Positions 23,500 to 33,816 are shown, counted from the stretch's first letter. The stretch is 64,000 nt of DNA from Sphingobacterium sp. ML3W (GCF_029542085.1 NZ_CP107036.1:1-64000), one strand, 5' to 3'. Made by a program: numbers and translations. The notes: generated by a model from the letters alone, not told the origin.

Positions 23500-26400
23500 A
23501 TGATTAAAAATTGCTTATTGCAAATGCGCAATGGATATATTGTGCATTTTAGATTCATTATCCGGATGAAACTAGCCTTAATTATGACTATGTGTGCTGT
23601 AATCAATGTTTCAGCATCTGTATTTTCCCAACAAAAAGTGTCCTTGGATGTTCAAAAAACAAAACTGAGCAAGGTACTTAAACTGATCGAAGAGCAAAGT
23701 GATTATTATTTTGTCTATAATTCGACAAACGAGAATTTAAATAAAGAAGTGTCTGTCAATGTCAATAATACGAAGGTATTGGACGTGTTGGCGAAGCTTT
23801 TCAATAAAAGTGGACTGGCTTATTCAGTATCCAAAGAAGGACTTGTTGTGGTTAGTCAACAACAACAAGTTGTCGTTTCGGGTACGGTAACAGATGATAA
23901 AGGGAATCCGTTAGCGGGAGCCAGTGTCCGTGTTAAAGGTACTGCTGTAGGGCGAGCGACAGATATTAATGGACGGTTTTCCATCGACGCCGCGACTGGC
24001 AATACGTTGATCGTTTCTTTTGCAGGCTATGCATCACAGGAAGTGGCTGTGACGAAAGATGGCGATATGAAAATCATCTTAATCGAAGACAATCGCATGT
24101 TAAATGAGGTGGTGGTGACAGCATTGGGTATGAAAAAGGAAAAACGCTCTTTGGGATATTCAGTGACACAGGTTGCAGGAGAATCTTTGACTACAGCACG
24201 TGAAAATAACGTCATGAATTCACTTGTCGGAAAAGTAGCAGGTTTGGATATTAGTTCAACTTCAGGTGGGGCAGGGGCCGCATCAAATGTAACTATACGC
24301 GGTGTTTCCAGTCTGAATCAAACAAATCAACCCTTATATGTGATTAATGGTATACCTATGGAGAGTAAGCCGGTAGGTATAGGTAATGCGAATACTAAAG
24401 GAAACGCCGGTAGTCAGTGGGACAATGCCCCAGATTTAGGTGATGCAATCAGCAATATCAATCCTGACGACATCGAAAGTATTTCGGTATTAAAAGGAGC
24501 TGCTGCTTCAGCATTATATGGTTCGCGGGCAAAAGCAGGTGTTATTTTAATTACAACAAAATCTGGAAAGGGGAATTCGATAGATTTTAATAGCAATTTC
24601 GTAGGGGAACAAATTATAGATAATACCAACTGGCAAACAGTATATGGCCAGGGCGCTAATGGTGAGAAGCCAAATACCCAAGCGGGTGCCGCTCAGGTTG
24701 GTGGTTCCAGTTGGGGGGCAAAGTTGGATGGTACACCGGTTGTGCAATTTGATGGAAAGGAAAGACCATATTCATTGCAGAAGGGAAATCTTAAGAGGTT
24801 TTATAGAACAGGTTCGACATGGACAAATACTTTGGCATTGAATAAATCTTTTGAGGGTGGTTCAATCCGTCTATCAGGAACAAACGTAGATAATAGATCT
24901 GTTGTACCTAATTCGGGTCTTAAGAGACAGTCTTTCAATTTGGTCGGATTATTTGAGCCACTTAAAGGTTTGACTGTTGACGCACGTTATAATATGATTT
25001 TAGAGCAAGTGAAAAACCGTCCAATGGTATCTGATGGTGCTGGAAATGCCAATTATAACGCGATGTTTTTACCGACAAGTATTAATATCAATGATTTAAA
25101 GCCATGGAAAGGTGCTGATGGCAATGAGATTCTCTATAACGCAGGTAACGTTTATGCAACTAATCCTTGGTTTGCTGCAAATGAATTTGTCAACAATACC
25201 AATCGGGATCGCTCTATTGCTTCTGTAACTGCAAAATATACAATGAATAATGGCTTGTTTTTTCAGGGACGCGTGGGACGGGACGGATATTCCGATCACT
25301 ACAAGAATGTAGTTCCTTCAGGTACGGGATATTATCCAAGTGGAAAGATTGCGGAGCAAGAAACAAAATTTGCAGATGTCAACACAGATATATTGATTGG
25401 CAAGTCTTTTGTACTAGGAGATTATACATTGACCCCCAATATTGGAGCGAGTTACAGAAATACGAAAATCAAACAGACCACGAATTTAGGAACGGATTTC
25501 GCCATATTTGGTGTGTATAATATATTAAACGCAAAAAATAAGTCTGTTGGTTATCTTGAGAGTGAATCGGAAACACAATCCACTTATGGTACATTGGAAT
25601 TTGCCTATAAAGATGTCGCTTATTTAACCGGAAGTTTACGGTCAGATTGGTTTTCTACTTTAGCAACACCCGGATTTGACAATAAATTGAATTCTGTATA
25701 TCCGGCTGTTTCGGGTTCATTTATCTTTTCAGAATATTTAAAACCATCATGGTTGAGTTATGGAAAGTTGAGGGCCGGTTTTGCGCAAGTGGGACAAGCT
25801 ACAGATCCATATCAAACCTTGTTAACTTATAATTTTAGGAGCGAAACGCTGAATGGGCAACCATTGGGAACAATTTCAAATGCAAACATTCCCAATTCTT
25901 CCTTAAAAGCTTCAACTGCAACAGAGTTGGAAATTGGAACTGAATTACGCCTTTTCAATGACCGCGTGAATTTAGATCTTACTTGGTATAACAAAAAGTC
26001 GAAAAATGAAATTTCGTTTATAACGACACCTTCTTCAAGTGGTTATACCGGTGCTGTGTTAAATGCAGGTGAAATGCAAAATAAGGGGTTTGAGGCATTA
26101 ATTTCAGCAACAATTCTCAAATCAGAAAACTTTAAATGGGTTTCTTCATTGAATGGTTCATATAATGATAATAAAGTATTGTCTTTGGCCGAGGGAATGG
26201 ATGAGCAATCTGTCGCAACTTCACGCTCAGGAGTAGGCTATTTAATGAATCGGGTAGGGATGCCTGCTTTCCAAATTATGGCATTTGACTATAAATACGA
26301 CGATAATGGCAATATTGTTAAGGCTGATGATGGCTCTCCTGTTCGTGGTGATTTAAAACCTTATGGTTCTGCAATGAACAAATGGTTTGCGGGTTGGAAC

Positions 26401-26841
26401 AATGAATTCAATTATAAACGCTTCAATTTTTCTTTTTTGATTGATGGAAAATGGGGTGGAAAGCTGTTTTCAGGAACGGATTATTACGGATACATTGCCG
26501 GATTACATCAAGAAACAGTAGCAGATCGCGAAAGTTTAGGTCGTACAGCAGCAACCTACTATACCAATACTGCAAACAATGTATCGAAGATATTTGTCAA
26601 CAATGCTGATTTTGTTAAGCTACGTCAAATTGTTGTGGGATATACTTTCCCATCCAATTTATTTAATAACAAGATTAAGGCGATAACAGTTAGTGCTGTA
26701 GCGCGAAATCTTTGGATAATTATGAAAAAGACAAATAATATTGACCCTGAATCAAGTTACAATGCTACTTTTCCAGGTTTGGAACTCGGTGGTGTTCCCG
26801 CTGTACGTACGTATGGTATTAATTTAAGTGTTAAATTTTAA
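23500..26841 (+). CDS. SusC/RagA TonB-linked outer membrane transporter with STN domain
   Basis: The protein has 1113 residues. A long N-terminal leader ends in a signal peptide (MKLALIMTMCAVINVSASVF). An STN domain follows (LSKVLKLIEEQSDYYFVYNS), then a carboxypeptidase-D-like domain (VVVSGTVTDDKGNPLAGASV). The TonB box and plug follow (LNEVVVTALGMKKEKRSLGY), then the barrel ending GINLSVKF. It imports a glycan or peptide together with its SusD partner. The STN domain allows signalling through the FecR protein upstream. The substrate is not predictable, as no degradative enzymes are linked. Confidence 0.95.
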   Translation: MIKNCLLQMRNGYIVHFRFIIRMKLALIMTMCAVINVSASVFSQQKVSLDVQKTKLSKVLKLIEEQSDYYFVYNSTNENLNKEVSVNVNNTKVLDVLAKLFNKSGLAYSVSKEGLVVVSQQQQVVVSGTVTDDKGNPLAGASVRVKGTAVGRATDINGRFSIDAATGNTLIVSFAGYASQEVAVTKDGDMKIILIEDNRMLNEVVVTALGMKKEKRSLGYSVTQVAGESLTTARENNVMNSLVGKVAGLDISSTSGGAGAASNVTIRGVSSLNQTNQPLYVINGIPMESKPVGIGNANTKGNAGSQWDNAPDLGDAISNINPDDIESISVLKGAAASALYGSRAKAGVILITTKSGKGNSIDFNSNFVGEQIIDNTNWQTVYGQGANGEKPNTQAGAAQVGGSSWGAKLDGTPVVQFDGKERPYSLQKGNLKRFYRTGSTWTNTLALNKSFEGGSIRLSGTNVDNRSVVPNSGLKRQSFNLVGLFEPLKGLTVDARYNMILEQVKNRPMVSDGAGNANYNAMFLPTSININDLKPWKGADGNEILYNAGNVYATNPWFAANEFVNNTNRDRSIASVTAKYTMNNGLFFQGRVGRDGYSDHYKNVVPSGTGYYPSGKIAEQETKFADVNTDILIGKSFVLGDYTLTPNIGASYRNTKIKQTTNLGTDFAIFGVYNILNAKNKSVGYLESESETQSTYGTLEFAYKDVAYLTGSLRSDWFSTLATPGFDNKLNSVYPAVSGSFIFSEYLKPSWLSYGKLRAGFAQVGQATDPYQTLLTYNFRSETLNGQPLGTISNANIPNSSLKASTATELEIGTELRLFNDRVNLDLTWYNKKSKNEISFITTPSSSGYTGAVLNAGEMQNKGFEALISATILKSENFKWVSSLNGSYNDNKVLSLAEGMDEQSVATSRSGVGYLMNRVGMPAFQIMAFDYKYDDNGNIVKADDGSPVRGDLKPYGSAMNKWFAGWNNEFNYKRFNFSFLIDGKWGGKLFSGTDYYGYIAGLHQETVADRESLGRTAATYYTNTANNVSKIFVNNADFVKLRQIVVGYTFPSNLFNNKIKAITVSAVARNLWIIMKKTNNIDPESSYNATFPGLELGGVPAVRTYGINLSVKF

Positions 26842-26853
26842 TTGCAAATAATC

Positions 26854-28449
26854 ATGAAAAGATATATAAAACCAGCATTTGTTAGCTTGGTTACAGTGGC
26901 TTCACTAATTTTAAGTAGCTGTACAAAAGATTTTGAAAAAATAAATACAGATCCAATTTCTTACAGCAAGGATAATTGGGATCCTAATTATACATTTAGT
27001 TCTGCTCAATTGTTTTATACAGGAAGTTTTGATTTTGCCTATGATACTTGGCGTGGAAATTTAATCTATTCGGCAACAATGATGCAGGGTTTGTCTACTG
27101 TAGTAAGTTATTGGGCAGGAGATAAATATATGTTAAACGAAAGTTACACGGCAGCTTATTGGGGTAATGGAACTGTCGGCGCCTATATTGAGCAGGTTAG
27201 AAATATTGTTGACGTAGTAGAGTTTACAAAAGATAAACCTAAATATGCAAATCTTCATCATGTCGCAAGAATTTGGAAGGCGTTGATATTTGCCCGTTTA
27301 ACAGATCTGTATGGTGATGTTCCTTATTCTGAAGCAGGTGTGGGATTTTACAATAAAATCTATAAACCAAAATACGATAAACAACAAGACATCTACAACG
27401 ATCTATTGAAGGAAATTGAAACGGCTACTGCAGCCTTAAAAGATGATGGTGATAAAGTAACCGGAGATGTTATCTACAAAGGCGATATTGCGAAATGGCG
27501 GAAATTTGGGAATTCGCTTTTGCTCCGCACAGCAATGCGCTTAGTGAAAGTAGATGAAGCCAAAGCCAAAGAATATGCCCAAAAGGTAATTGGGAAGACG
27601 ATGACCAACAATGCAGATAATGCCTTTATCTTGCATGATGTGTCTGGTTCCCGGGTGACCCAGAACCGAAATAGCCAAGTACTCCTCGGAGATGGTGGAC
27701 AGGAAAACTATTATGTAAAATGGTCCAAGACTTTTATTGATTATTTAAAATCAAATAATGATCCACGATTGAGAAAGGTTGCTGTGACTCAACTATACTT
27801 GTCTGAGAAAAGCAAAGACCAAAATGCTGGGTTTATAACTGATCCAGCAAAACAAAAAGGTATGCCTAATGGTAAGGATCTTGGATCCAATCCATTGTAT
27901 AATATCAATGGAGATCCGAGCTATACTACTTTTCCAGATTATTCATCTCCTAATCCCAATATGGTTAAACGAACAGGTGCTACATTTATTTTAACCTACG
28001 GTGAGTCCGAGTTACTTTTAGCTGAGGCTGCACAAAGATGGGGAATAGGGGGGAGTGCTAGTGATCATTACAACAAAGGGGTTAAAGGTAGTATGACTTT
28101 CCTCGATCAATATGATGGATCAATGGCAATCAGTGAAGCGGATGCAGACGCTTATTTGAAGGCGCATCCATTTAATGTTGCAGATGGGCTGAAGCAAATA
28201 AACACACAGTATTGGGCGCATACGATCACAATGCTTGATTTTTATGAAACTTGGAGTAACTGGCGTAGAACAGGCTTCCCAGTGCTAACTCCTGTAAATT
28301 ATCCAGGGAATGCAACTTCTGCCACTATTCCACGTCGCTTTCCTTATCCTGCAAATGAAGCGGCTATCAATGGAGAAAACTATAAGGCAGCCTCTTCAGC
28401 AGTACCCGGCGGTGATAATCTTGCAGGCCGAGTCTGGTGGGACAAATAA
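26854..28449 (+). CDS. SusD/RagB-type surface lipoprotein
   Basis: The protein has about 531 residues starting at the ATG at 26854, 13 bases after the SusC stop. A TTG extension to 26842 is less likely. The lipobox is VASLILSSCTKDFEKINTDP. The middle shows the SusD-like_2 helix pattern (HHVARIWKALIFARLTDLYG then DVPYSEAG, and YGESELLLAEAAQRWGIGG). It binds the substrate at the surface and closes over the SusC barrel. No other enzyme of a utilisation locus is present nearby. Confidence 0.95.
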   Translation: MKRYIKPAFVSLVTVASLILSSCTKDFEKINTDPISYSKDNWDPNYTFSSAQLFYTGSFDFAYDTWRGNLIYSATMMQGLSTVVSYWAGDKYMLNESYTAAYWGNGTVGAYIEQVRNIVDVVEFTKDKPKYANLHHVARIWKALIFARLTDLYGDVPYSEAGVGFYNKIYKPKYDKQQDIYNDLLKEIETATAALKDDGDKVTGDVIYKGDIAKWRKFGNSLLLRTAMRLVKVDEAKAKEYAQKVIGKTMTNNADNAFILHDVSGSRVTQNRNSQVLLGDGGQENYYVKWSKTFIDYLKSNNDPRLRKVAVTQLYLSEKSKDQNAGFITDPAKQKGMPNGKDLGSNPLYNINGDPSYTTFPDYSSPNPNMVKRTGATFILTYGESELLLAEAAQRWGIGGSASDHYNKGVKGSMTFLDQYDGSMAISEADADAYLKAHPFNVADGLKQINTQYWAHTITMLDFYETWSNWRRTGFPVLTPVNYPGNATSATIPRRFPYPANEAAINGENYKAASSAVPGGDNLAGRVWWDK

Positions 28450-28520
28450 TCACAATGGTTTGTTTTTTTATGAGGCTGAACTTTCGTAGTTTGGCCTCTT
28501 TAAACCTTTTATAAAATACT

Positions 28521-29003
28521 ATGAACCTAAAAAATCAAATTTTACTAATCGCGGCTTTGCCATGGATTCTCCTTTCCTGTAATAACGTAGGTGATAAAAC
28601 GAAGGAAAATGAGACCACAAAAAACAAAACCTTGACAGGGACGTACAGACTCTTAGAGGCTAAAACTATCAAAGGGAAAGACACTGTGACTGCTTTCACT
28701 GATACAAGCAAAACCGAAATGTTTAAAATGTTTAATGAAGATCATTTTTCATTTTTCAATCATGATAAAGAAAAGGGGAAAGGAAAGGAACCTCATTTTA
28801 TTGCGGGGGGTGGAACTTATTCTTTTGATGGTAAAAAATATCAGGAGCGATTGCAATACTGTAGCCTCCGCGATTGGGAAAGTAAGAAGTTTGATTTTGA
28901 GTTGGAATTTAAAGGGGATACGCTTGTCCAACATGGGGAAGAGAATTTGCCCGAACTGGGGGTGAAACATACGATTATTGAAACTTATCTGAAAGTGAAA
29001 TAA
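28521..29003 (+). CDS. Lipocalin-like lipoprotein (DUF4488-type)
   Basis: The protein has 160 residues with lipobox LPWILLSCNNVGDK. The body (LTGTYRLLEAKTIKGKDTV, KMFNEDHFSFFNHDK, AGGGTYSFDGKKYQERLQYC, VKHTIIETYLKVK) resembles small Bacteroidetes lipocalin-like proteins. Its role is not known. It follows the SusD gene by 71 bases and ends before a strong terminator, so it may be part of the same transcription unit. Confidence 0.75.
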   Translation: MNLKNQILLIAALPWILLSCNNVGDKTKENETTKNKTLTGTYRLLEAKTIKGKDTVTAFTDTSKTEMFKMFNEDHFSFFNHDKEKGKGKEPHFIAGGGTYSFDGKKYQERLQYCSLRDWESKKFDFELEFKGDTLVQHGEENLPELGVKHTIIETYLKVK

Positions 29004-29057
29004 AGCTCTTATTGAGAAGTTCACAAAACTTCATTAAGTATATTTTGTTAATGCAAG

Positions 29058-29087
29058 CACCCATGGTATTTTCCATGGGTGTTTTTT
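29058..29087 (+). terminator. Rho-independent terminator
   Basis: CACCCATGG and CCATGGGTG form a perfect 9-bp stem around a 6-base loop, followed by six T residues. It closes the SusC/SusD/lipoprotein unit. Confidence 0.9.
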
Positions 29088-29239
29088 GTGGATTTAAAAC
29101 CTAAAAAAATAGATTTATTGGTGCTCACAAATAGCATGTTATTTATTTTAGAAAAAAAATAAAATTAAATTGCAACATTTTCCAGAATGATCCGACTATA
29201 CAATAGAAACATAGGAATTAACAGTATTAAATAGTAAAC

Positions 29240-29797
29240 GTGCAAAACCAACTTAGCGATAAAGATCTATTAGCGATGTGCCAATCCGGTAACGAGTCGG
29301 GCTTTGCACAGCTCTATCATCGCTATGCGAAGAAGATTTTTAACTCGATCTATCGGATTTTGTCAAATCAGGAGGAAAGTGAGGATGTTTTGCAGGAGAC
29401 TTTTGTGGAGTTTTTCTCAAAATCGGACAAGTGGCAGGCGGTACTTAGTGTTGAAGCTTGGTTGAGAAGGATGGGAGTGAATAAGGCTATTTCTCTTTTA
29501 CGGAAAAATAAGCAGTATTACACACCTATTGATGATCTGGAAATCCAGGATGAAGGCGAAGATGAACTGTTGGAAAAGGAGTGGCGAGAATGTCGGCTGA
29601 CTGATTTGGAATCAGTCATTGATCAGCTGAGCGGGATACCCAAGATGGTGATCAATCTGTATCTTTTTGAAGATATGAGCCACGATGAAGTCGCGGAATC
29701 TTTGGGAATGACAGCGGTAGCGGTGCGGAGTCAATACCATCGCGCCAAAAAGAAAATTTACGAACAATTGAAGGAGAGGTATAATTATGCGGGATAA
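29240..29797 (+). CDS. ECF sigma-70 factor (GTG start)
   Basis: The protein has 185 residues, with GTG at 29240 as the first in-frame start. Region 2 is visible in LCMAQSG-type positions as LLAMCQSGNESGFAQLYHRY and EESEDVLQETFVEFFSKSD. Region 4 is QLSGIPKMVINLYLFEDMSH with helix VAESLGMTAVAVRSQYHRAK. It overlaps the next gene by 11 bases. This type is closer to classical RpoE-like factors than to the FecR-linked ones above. Confidence 0.92.
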   Translation: MQNQLSDKDLLAMCQSGNESGFAQLYHRYAKKIFNSIYRILSNQEESEDVLQETFVEFFSKSDKWQAVLSVEAWLRRMGVNKAISLLRKNKQYYTPIDDLEIQDEGEDELLEKEWRECRLTDLESVIDQLSGIPKMVINLYLFEDMSHDEVAESLGMTAVAVRSQYHRAKKKIYEQLKERYNYAG

Positions 29798-30608
29798 TTT
29801 GAAGGATTTTGTGAACACCAATCGGGATGCATTTGACCGTAAGGAACCGTCATCGGATTTATGGAATAAAATCAGACCACAGGTTGTTCCTCCGGTACAG
29901 GAAAAGAAGATTAAACCTTTGTGGCGATGGGCAAGTATTGCGGCAGCTACATTATTGGTCGGATCTGCGGCTTTTGTCATCTTCAATCAGGAGAAAAAGG
30001 ATGATCATTTGGGCAGAGTAGCAGATTTGAAATCTGCCCCTGTTCAGAAAGAGCCAGTGGACATCCTGCGCCCATCTCAACAAGAGGTAGCAGTAGAAGC
30101 TGGTCAGAAGGAACCGATACGGTCAATACAGACGATGACAAGTACGCCAAAAATACATCGTGAGGTTAACAGGACGGCGCAAAAGGTTCCTGTAGATAAG
30201 AAAGAAGGGCTTGAAAAAGATTATATGCAAATGCTTCAGGATTCTGTTTGGGCAAGTACAAGATTAGCAGCCGTACTCGCACTCCAAAAACAAGGAAATC
30301 TGAAAGAGGATGCAGCACATGCATTAGAGAAAATAGCTGTTTCGGATGAGAGCAGTAACGTGCGTATGGCAGCGATTGAGACCTTGCTGGATGGCATGAC
30401 ACCAGAAGTTAGGCAGCAAAAGGTTCAGGACTTTTTTGTCGCACAGAATGATCCTACATTACAGGTTGAGCTGATGCAGATGATTGCACAAAGAGATGAA
30501 GCGGAAATGAAAAATAGTACAAAGGATAAGCTGAACGCGATTGTAGAGGATCCCTTTACATTAAAATTTGTGAAAGAGCAAGCTTATGCGGTACTGCTGA
30601 ACCACTAG
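29787..30608 (+). CDS. Membrane-anchored putative anti-sigma protein with HEAT-like repeats
   Basis: The protein has 273 residues. A short cytoplasmic N-terminus (LKDFVNTNRDAFDRKEPSSD then LWNKI) resembles small anti-sigma modules. A membrane segment follows at about residues 49-66 (ASIAAATLLVGSAAFVIF). A periplasmic linker leads to HEAT-like helical repeats (WASTRLAAVLALQKQGNLKE, SSNVRMAAIETLLDGM, PTLQVELMQMIAQ). Gene overlap with the sigma factor supports an anti-sigma role. The HEAT-like sensor domain is the unusual part. Confidence 0.75.
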   Translation: MRDNLKDFVNTNRDAFDRKEPSSDLWNKIRPQVVPPVQEKKIKPLWRWASIAAATLLVGSAAFVIFNQEKKDDHLGRVADLKSAPVQKEPVDILRPSQQEVAVEAGQKEPIRSIQTMTSTPKIHREVNRTAQKVPVDKKEGLEKDYMQMLQDSVWASTRLAAVLALQKQGNLKEDAAHALEKIAVSDESSNVRMAAIETLLDGMTPEVRQQKVQDFFVAQNDPTLQVELMQMIAQRDEAEMKNSTKDKLNAIVEDPFTLKFVKEQAYAVLLNH

Positions 30609-30831
30609 AACAAACAATATATACGATGAAGCTGTAGAGACGTGCTAAGCTAATGGAATAAACCTCCGCACTTCATTACCTTAACAAAAGGAGCTTGTGA
30701 GCTCATAAATACCATTGAAAAAATGGACTAGAAAGTAATAATTATGAAGATGAAACCATTATGATTTATTCAATCACACAAGGGAGAATAAATCTGATAG
30801 CTTCATCACAATTGAAAAAAAAATTATACAG

Positions 30832-31713
30832 ATGGAAAAGATAAGAATAATGATTATGGGAATGGCACTGCTCTTTGCTAATGCATTGCAGGCCCAAATA
30901 ACGGAGAATGCAGAACGCGCCGTTCCGCCAAAGGCACCTAGACCTCCTAAAACAATGAGAATGCCTCATGGTGATAGTGAGAAGAGAGTTTGGAAAGAAA
31001 TTAAAGTCCCCAATGTAGGCGAGAAGCTATTGCTGAAATTTGACAATGTCTCTATCGAGGGCTATAATGGAAAAGATGTTGTGATTACAGCGAAGGTGGA
31101 GGAACAGGAAGAGAACGACCGGGCTAAAGGATTGCGTGTAGTCAATGGTTCTGGCCTTTCCGATAATTCGGGAATGGGAATGAACATTCAAAATATTGCT
31201 GGTGTTACGGAAATCAGTATGGTTGGTATGCCACTGGAGGATTCTGTGCATGTTCGGGTTCCTTTTGATCTATCGATTAGTGTGAGAGGTGGTCGTGGAG
31301 GGTTCTTTAATGGCGGTGGTATTGAAATAAAAGATATTAGAGCCGAGGTCGAGATTGCTAGTACAATGGGAGATGTTAAGGTGATCAATGTCACTGGACC
31401 GCTCAATGTGAAAGTCGCTCAGGGCGACGTGGTCGCTAAATTTGTGCAACCAGTCAAAGGGCCTATCTCACTCATCGCAGCAATGGGCGCGGTGGACGTA
31501 GCCTTCCCGGTAAAATTCGGCGCTAACGTAGATATGAAGACCTCAATGGGGAATATTTACGCTGCAGATGAATTTCAATTTGAAAAGCCTGTTGAGGAGC
31601 CTAAAAGTGTTTACAACATGTCAAATACTGTAAAGGGAAAGATGAATGGTGGCGGACAGGACGTGATCTTGAAAACTTCTATGGGGGATATTTATATTAG
31701 AACCCAAAAGTAG
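30832..31713 (+). CDS. DUF4097-type secreted beta-helix protein
   Basis: The protein has 293 residues with signal peptide (IMGMALLFANALQA). The body has repeated short beta motifs centred on STMGDV, AAMGAV, TSMGNI and TSMGDI (STMGDVKVINVTGPLNVKV, KTSMGNIYAADEF), typical of DUF4097 putative adhesins. It lies downstream of the sigma/anti-sigma pair; in other Bacteroidetes such genes are targets of the same sigma factor. No membrane anchor is visible. Confidence 0.8.
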   Translation: MEKIRIMIMGMALLFANALQAQITENAERAVPPKAPRPPKTMRMPHGDSEKRVWKEIKVPNVGEKLLLKFDNVSIEGYNGKDVVITAKVEEQEENDRAKGLRVVNGSGLSDNSGMGMNIQNIAGVTEISMVGMPLEDSVHVRVPFDLSISVRGGRGGFFNGGGIEIKDIRAEVEIASTMGDVKVINVTGPLNVKVAQGDVVAKFVQPVKGPISLIAAMGAVDVAFPVKFGANVDMKTSMGNIYAADEFQFEKPVEEPKSVYNMSNTVKGKMNGGGQDVILKTSMGDIYIRTQK

Positions 31714-31755
31714 TATGTGAAGTCCTGAAATAGGTATGCTATTTTCTGATTTACA

Positions 31756-31794
31756 AAAACCCTTAAATACTGAGTCGGTATTTAAGGGTTTTTT
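31756..31794 (+). terminator. Rho-independent terminator
   Basis: AAAACCCTTAAATAC pairs with GTATTTAAGGGTTTT around a 7-base loop, with a run of T residues after it. It separates the DUF4097 gene from the convergent methyltransferase gene and may work in both directions. Confidence 0.9.
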
Positions 31795-31834
31795 GTGCGT
31801 TTTTTGTTCTATGTAAAGCCATGAAATAGGTAGT

Positions 31835-32542
31835 CTATTTTTTTGGTTCCATACGAACTAAATATTGATCATGTTCATCTTCATATAGAATCTGAACAAC
31901 CCAGCCTAGTTCATGGGCTATTTTGATCAGTTTATCCTGATCTAGATAAAGCCATTTGAAGGGATTTCCCTTTTGTCCTTTATATTCGTATTGATATTGG
32001 ATCTCTCCAAAATAATGGCTGGGTTTTTTGATGTTATAATCCTCGTAGAGATAACCGATATCGGATGAATCAAAAATAAGCTGCCCTCTATCGGTCAGGA
32101 GCTCTTTACTATGCTGCAACAGCTTTTTAAAACCGTCAATGTCGCCAGCGATACCTACACCATTCATAAGAAACAAAAGCGTATCATACTTTTGTCCACT
32201 GAATTCATAGAAATCTTTGCATATGATATGTTGCACACCACGCTGTTGCATGATGTGACAAGCTGTTTGCGATATTTCCAGCGCATCGACCTCAAACCCC
32301 TTTTCTTGTAGATATAAGCTGTGACTGCCTACGCCAGCCCCCACATCTAATACCCGGCCGTCACAGAGTGATAATCCGATGAATTCCAGTTCTGGAAAAT
32401 CGTCAGTATCCCTAAAGAAAATTTCTACAGGCATTTCGTCTTGGTCGCCATAGCTTGTATGCAGTATTAAAGGGAATTTTTCTTCTTGATGGATAAAGTA
32501 ATCATCCAGGGCCTCACCATATACGTCTCTATACATTGTCAT
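31835..32542 (-). CDS. Class I SAM-dependent methyltransferase
   Basis: The protein has about 235 residues from the ATG at 32540-32542; an ATG at 32536 is possible. Motif I is clear in VLDVGAGVGSHSLYLQEKG, followed by DALEISQTACHIMQQRG and the motif IV region DTLLFLMNGVGIAGDIDGF. The substrate cannot be inferred. The start lies inside the last codons of the nicotinate phosphoribosyltransferase gene, so the two are co-translated. The pairing suggests, but does not show, a link to nicotinate metabolism. Confidence 0.88.
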   Translation of the reverse strand: MTMYRDVYGEALDDYFIHQEEKFPLILHTSYGDQDEMPVEIFFRDTDDFPELEFIGLSLCDGRVLDVGAGVGSHSLYLQEKGFEVDALEISQTACHIMQQRGVQHIICKDFYEFSGQKYDTLLFLMNGVGIAGDIDGFKKLLQHSKELLTDRGQLIFDSSDIGYLYEDYNIKKPSHYFGEIQYQYEYKGQKGNPFKWLYLDQDKLIKIAHELGWVVQILYEDEHDQYLVRMEPKK

Positions 32543-33710
32543 TATCAATCATTAATACTTTTTTTGCGATATAGATGGAATCTTCATCGCCAGTGTGCTT
32601 CATAGGTTCATCCGATAGTTTGATGACTGGAGTCCATTGATCATCTTCTGGAAGAGCATCAGTCATTTTGATGACAATATTCATGGGTCTAAGTCCTACA
32701 TCGTTTGTAAAGTTGGTCCCCACACCAAATGAGTGTAATATTTTGCCTTCGCAGTAACTTGCAATTCTTTCGACCTTGTCGTAATCCAGGCCATCAGAAA
32801 ATATAATTGTCTTTGACAATGGATCGATACCATTTTTCTTGTAGTGTGCAATAACCTTGTCTGTAAACTCTAGCGGGTCACCACTGTCGTGACGTACTCC
32901 ATCAAATAATTTGGTAAGCTTTTTATCGAATTGTTGAAAGAAAACTTCCGTTGTATAGGTGTCAGACAGCGCAATCCCAAGATCACCGCGATAAACATCC
33001 GACCAGTGCTCCAATCCTAATAGGTTGGCCATTTTGTAGCCATATTTTGCCGCATGAAACATAAACCATTCGTGTGCATGTGTACCAATTGGTTTGGTTT
33101 CATATTTCATGGCTAGGTGAACATTACTGGTTCCGATAAAGGTTTTTTCTCCGTATTGTTTTAATGTACGGACAACCAAATCGTGGACTTCATAGGAATG
33201 TCTTCTGCGGGTGCCAAAATCGGCAATTGTGATATGCAGCTTTTTATATTTCTCGATTTTATCTTTGGCCGTTGCAATAACCTCTTCATCTGACGCGCGA
33301 ACCAAATCCTGAGATTCATAGAAAAGCTCACAGATCAGTGACATGAGCGGTACCTCCCAAAGAATCGTTCGATACCAATACCCTTCGATAACAACTTCGA
33401 GATCGGGACCATCCTGTGTGATTTTTATTTCATCGGGATCATACCGATAACCTTGTAGAAAATCAAAATAGGTCGGATCAATGTAGGGACAAGTCCGTGC
33501 AAAAAAAGCTTTCTCAGCTTTGGTAAGCCGTAGGTCTGCCATTTCGTTTACAGCCTCCTTTAAAAGAATGTCAAATCCTTCCGGAAACTTATGATGCCCC
33601 CGATTGATAAAGTGGTAGCGTGCTTTTGCCTTTGGAAATAGCTTGACTACCGCATTCTGCATCGTGAATTTGTAAAAGTCGTTATCTAATATAGAGGTGA
33701 ATGAAGCCAT
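32529..33710 (-). CDS. pncB: Nicotinate phosphoribosyltransferase
   Basis: The protein has 393 residues, the normal length. Family motifs are LDNDFYKFTMQNAVVKLFP, FGTRRRHSYEVHDLVVRT, TSNVHLAMKY, VRHDSGDPLEFTDKVI and FSDGLDYDKVERI. It converts nicotinate and PRPP to nicotinate mononucleotide in the Preiss-Handler NAD salvage pathway. HDSGDP near the middle carries the PRPP-binding residues. The downstream methyltransferase overlaps it. Confidence 0.95.
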   Translation of the reverse strand: MASFTSILDNDFYKFTMQNAVVKLFPKAKARYHFINRGHHKFPEGFDILLKEAVNEMADLRLTKAEKAFFARTCPYIDPTYFDFLQGYRYDPDEIKITQDGPDLEVVIEGYWYRTILWEVPLMSLICELFYESQDLVRASDEEVIATAKDKIEKYKKLHITIADFGTRRRHSYEVHDLVVRTLKQYGEKTFIGTSNVHLAMKYETKPIGTHAHEWFMFHAAKYGYKMANLLGLEHWSDVYRGDLGIALSDTYTTEVFFQQFDKKLTKLFDGVRHDSGDPLEFTDKVIAHYKKNGIDPLSKTIIFSDGLDYDKVERIASYCEGKILHSFGVGTNFTNDVGLRPMNIVIKMTDALPEDDQWTPVIKLSDEPMKHTGDEDSIYIAKKVLMIDNDNV

Positions 33711-33816
33711 CTTTATTAATCTGATTTTTGTTTGAAACCGTAAATTTACTAATTAACATGAAAATGTGCGGATTGTTCATCATAAATAAAACAAGAGTCA
33801 ATACAAGTTGGATGCT

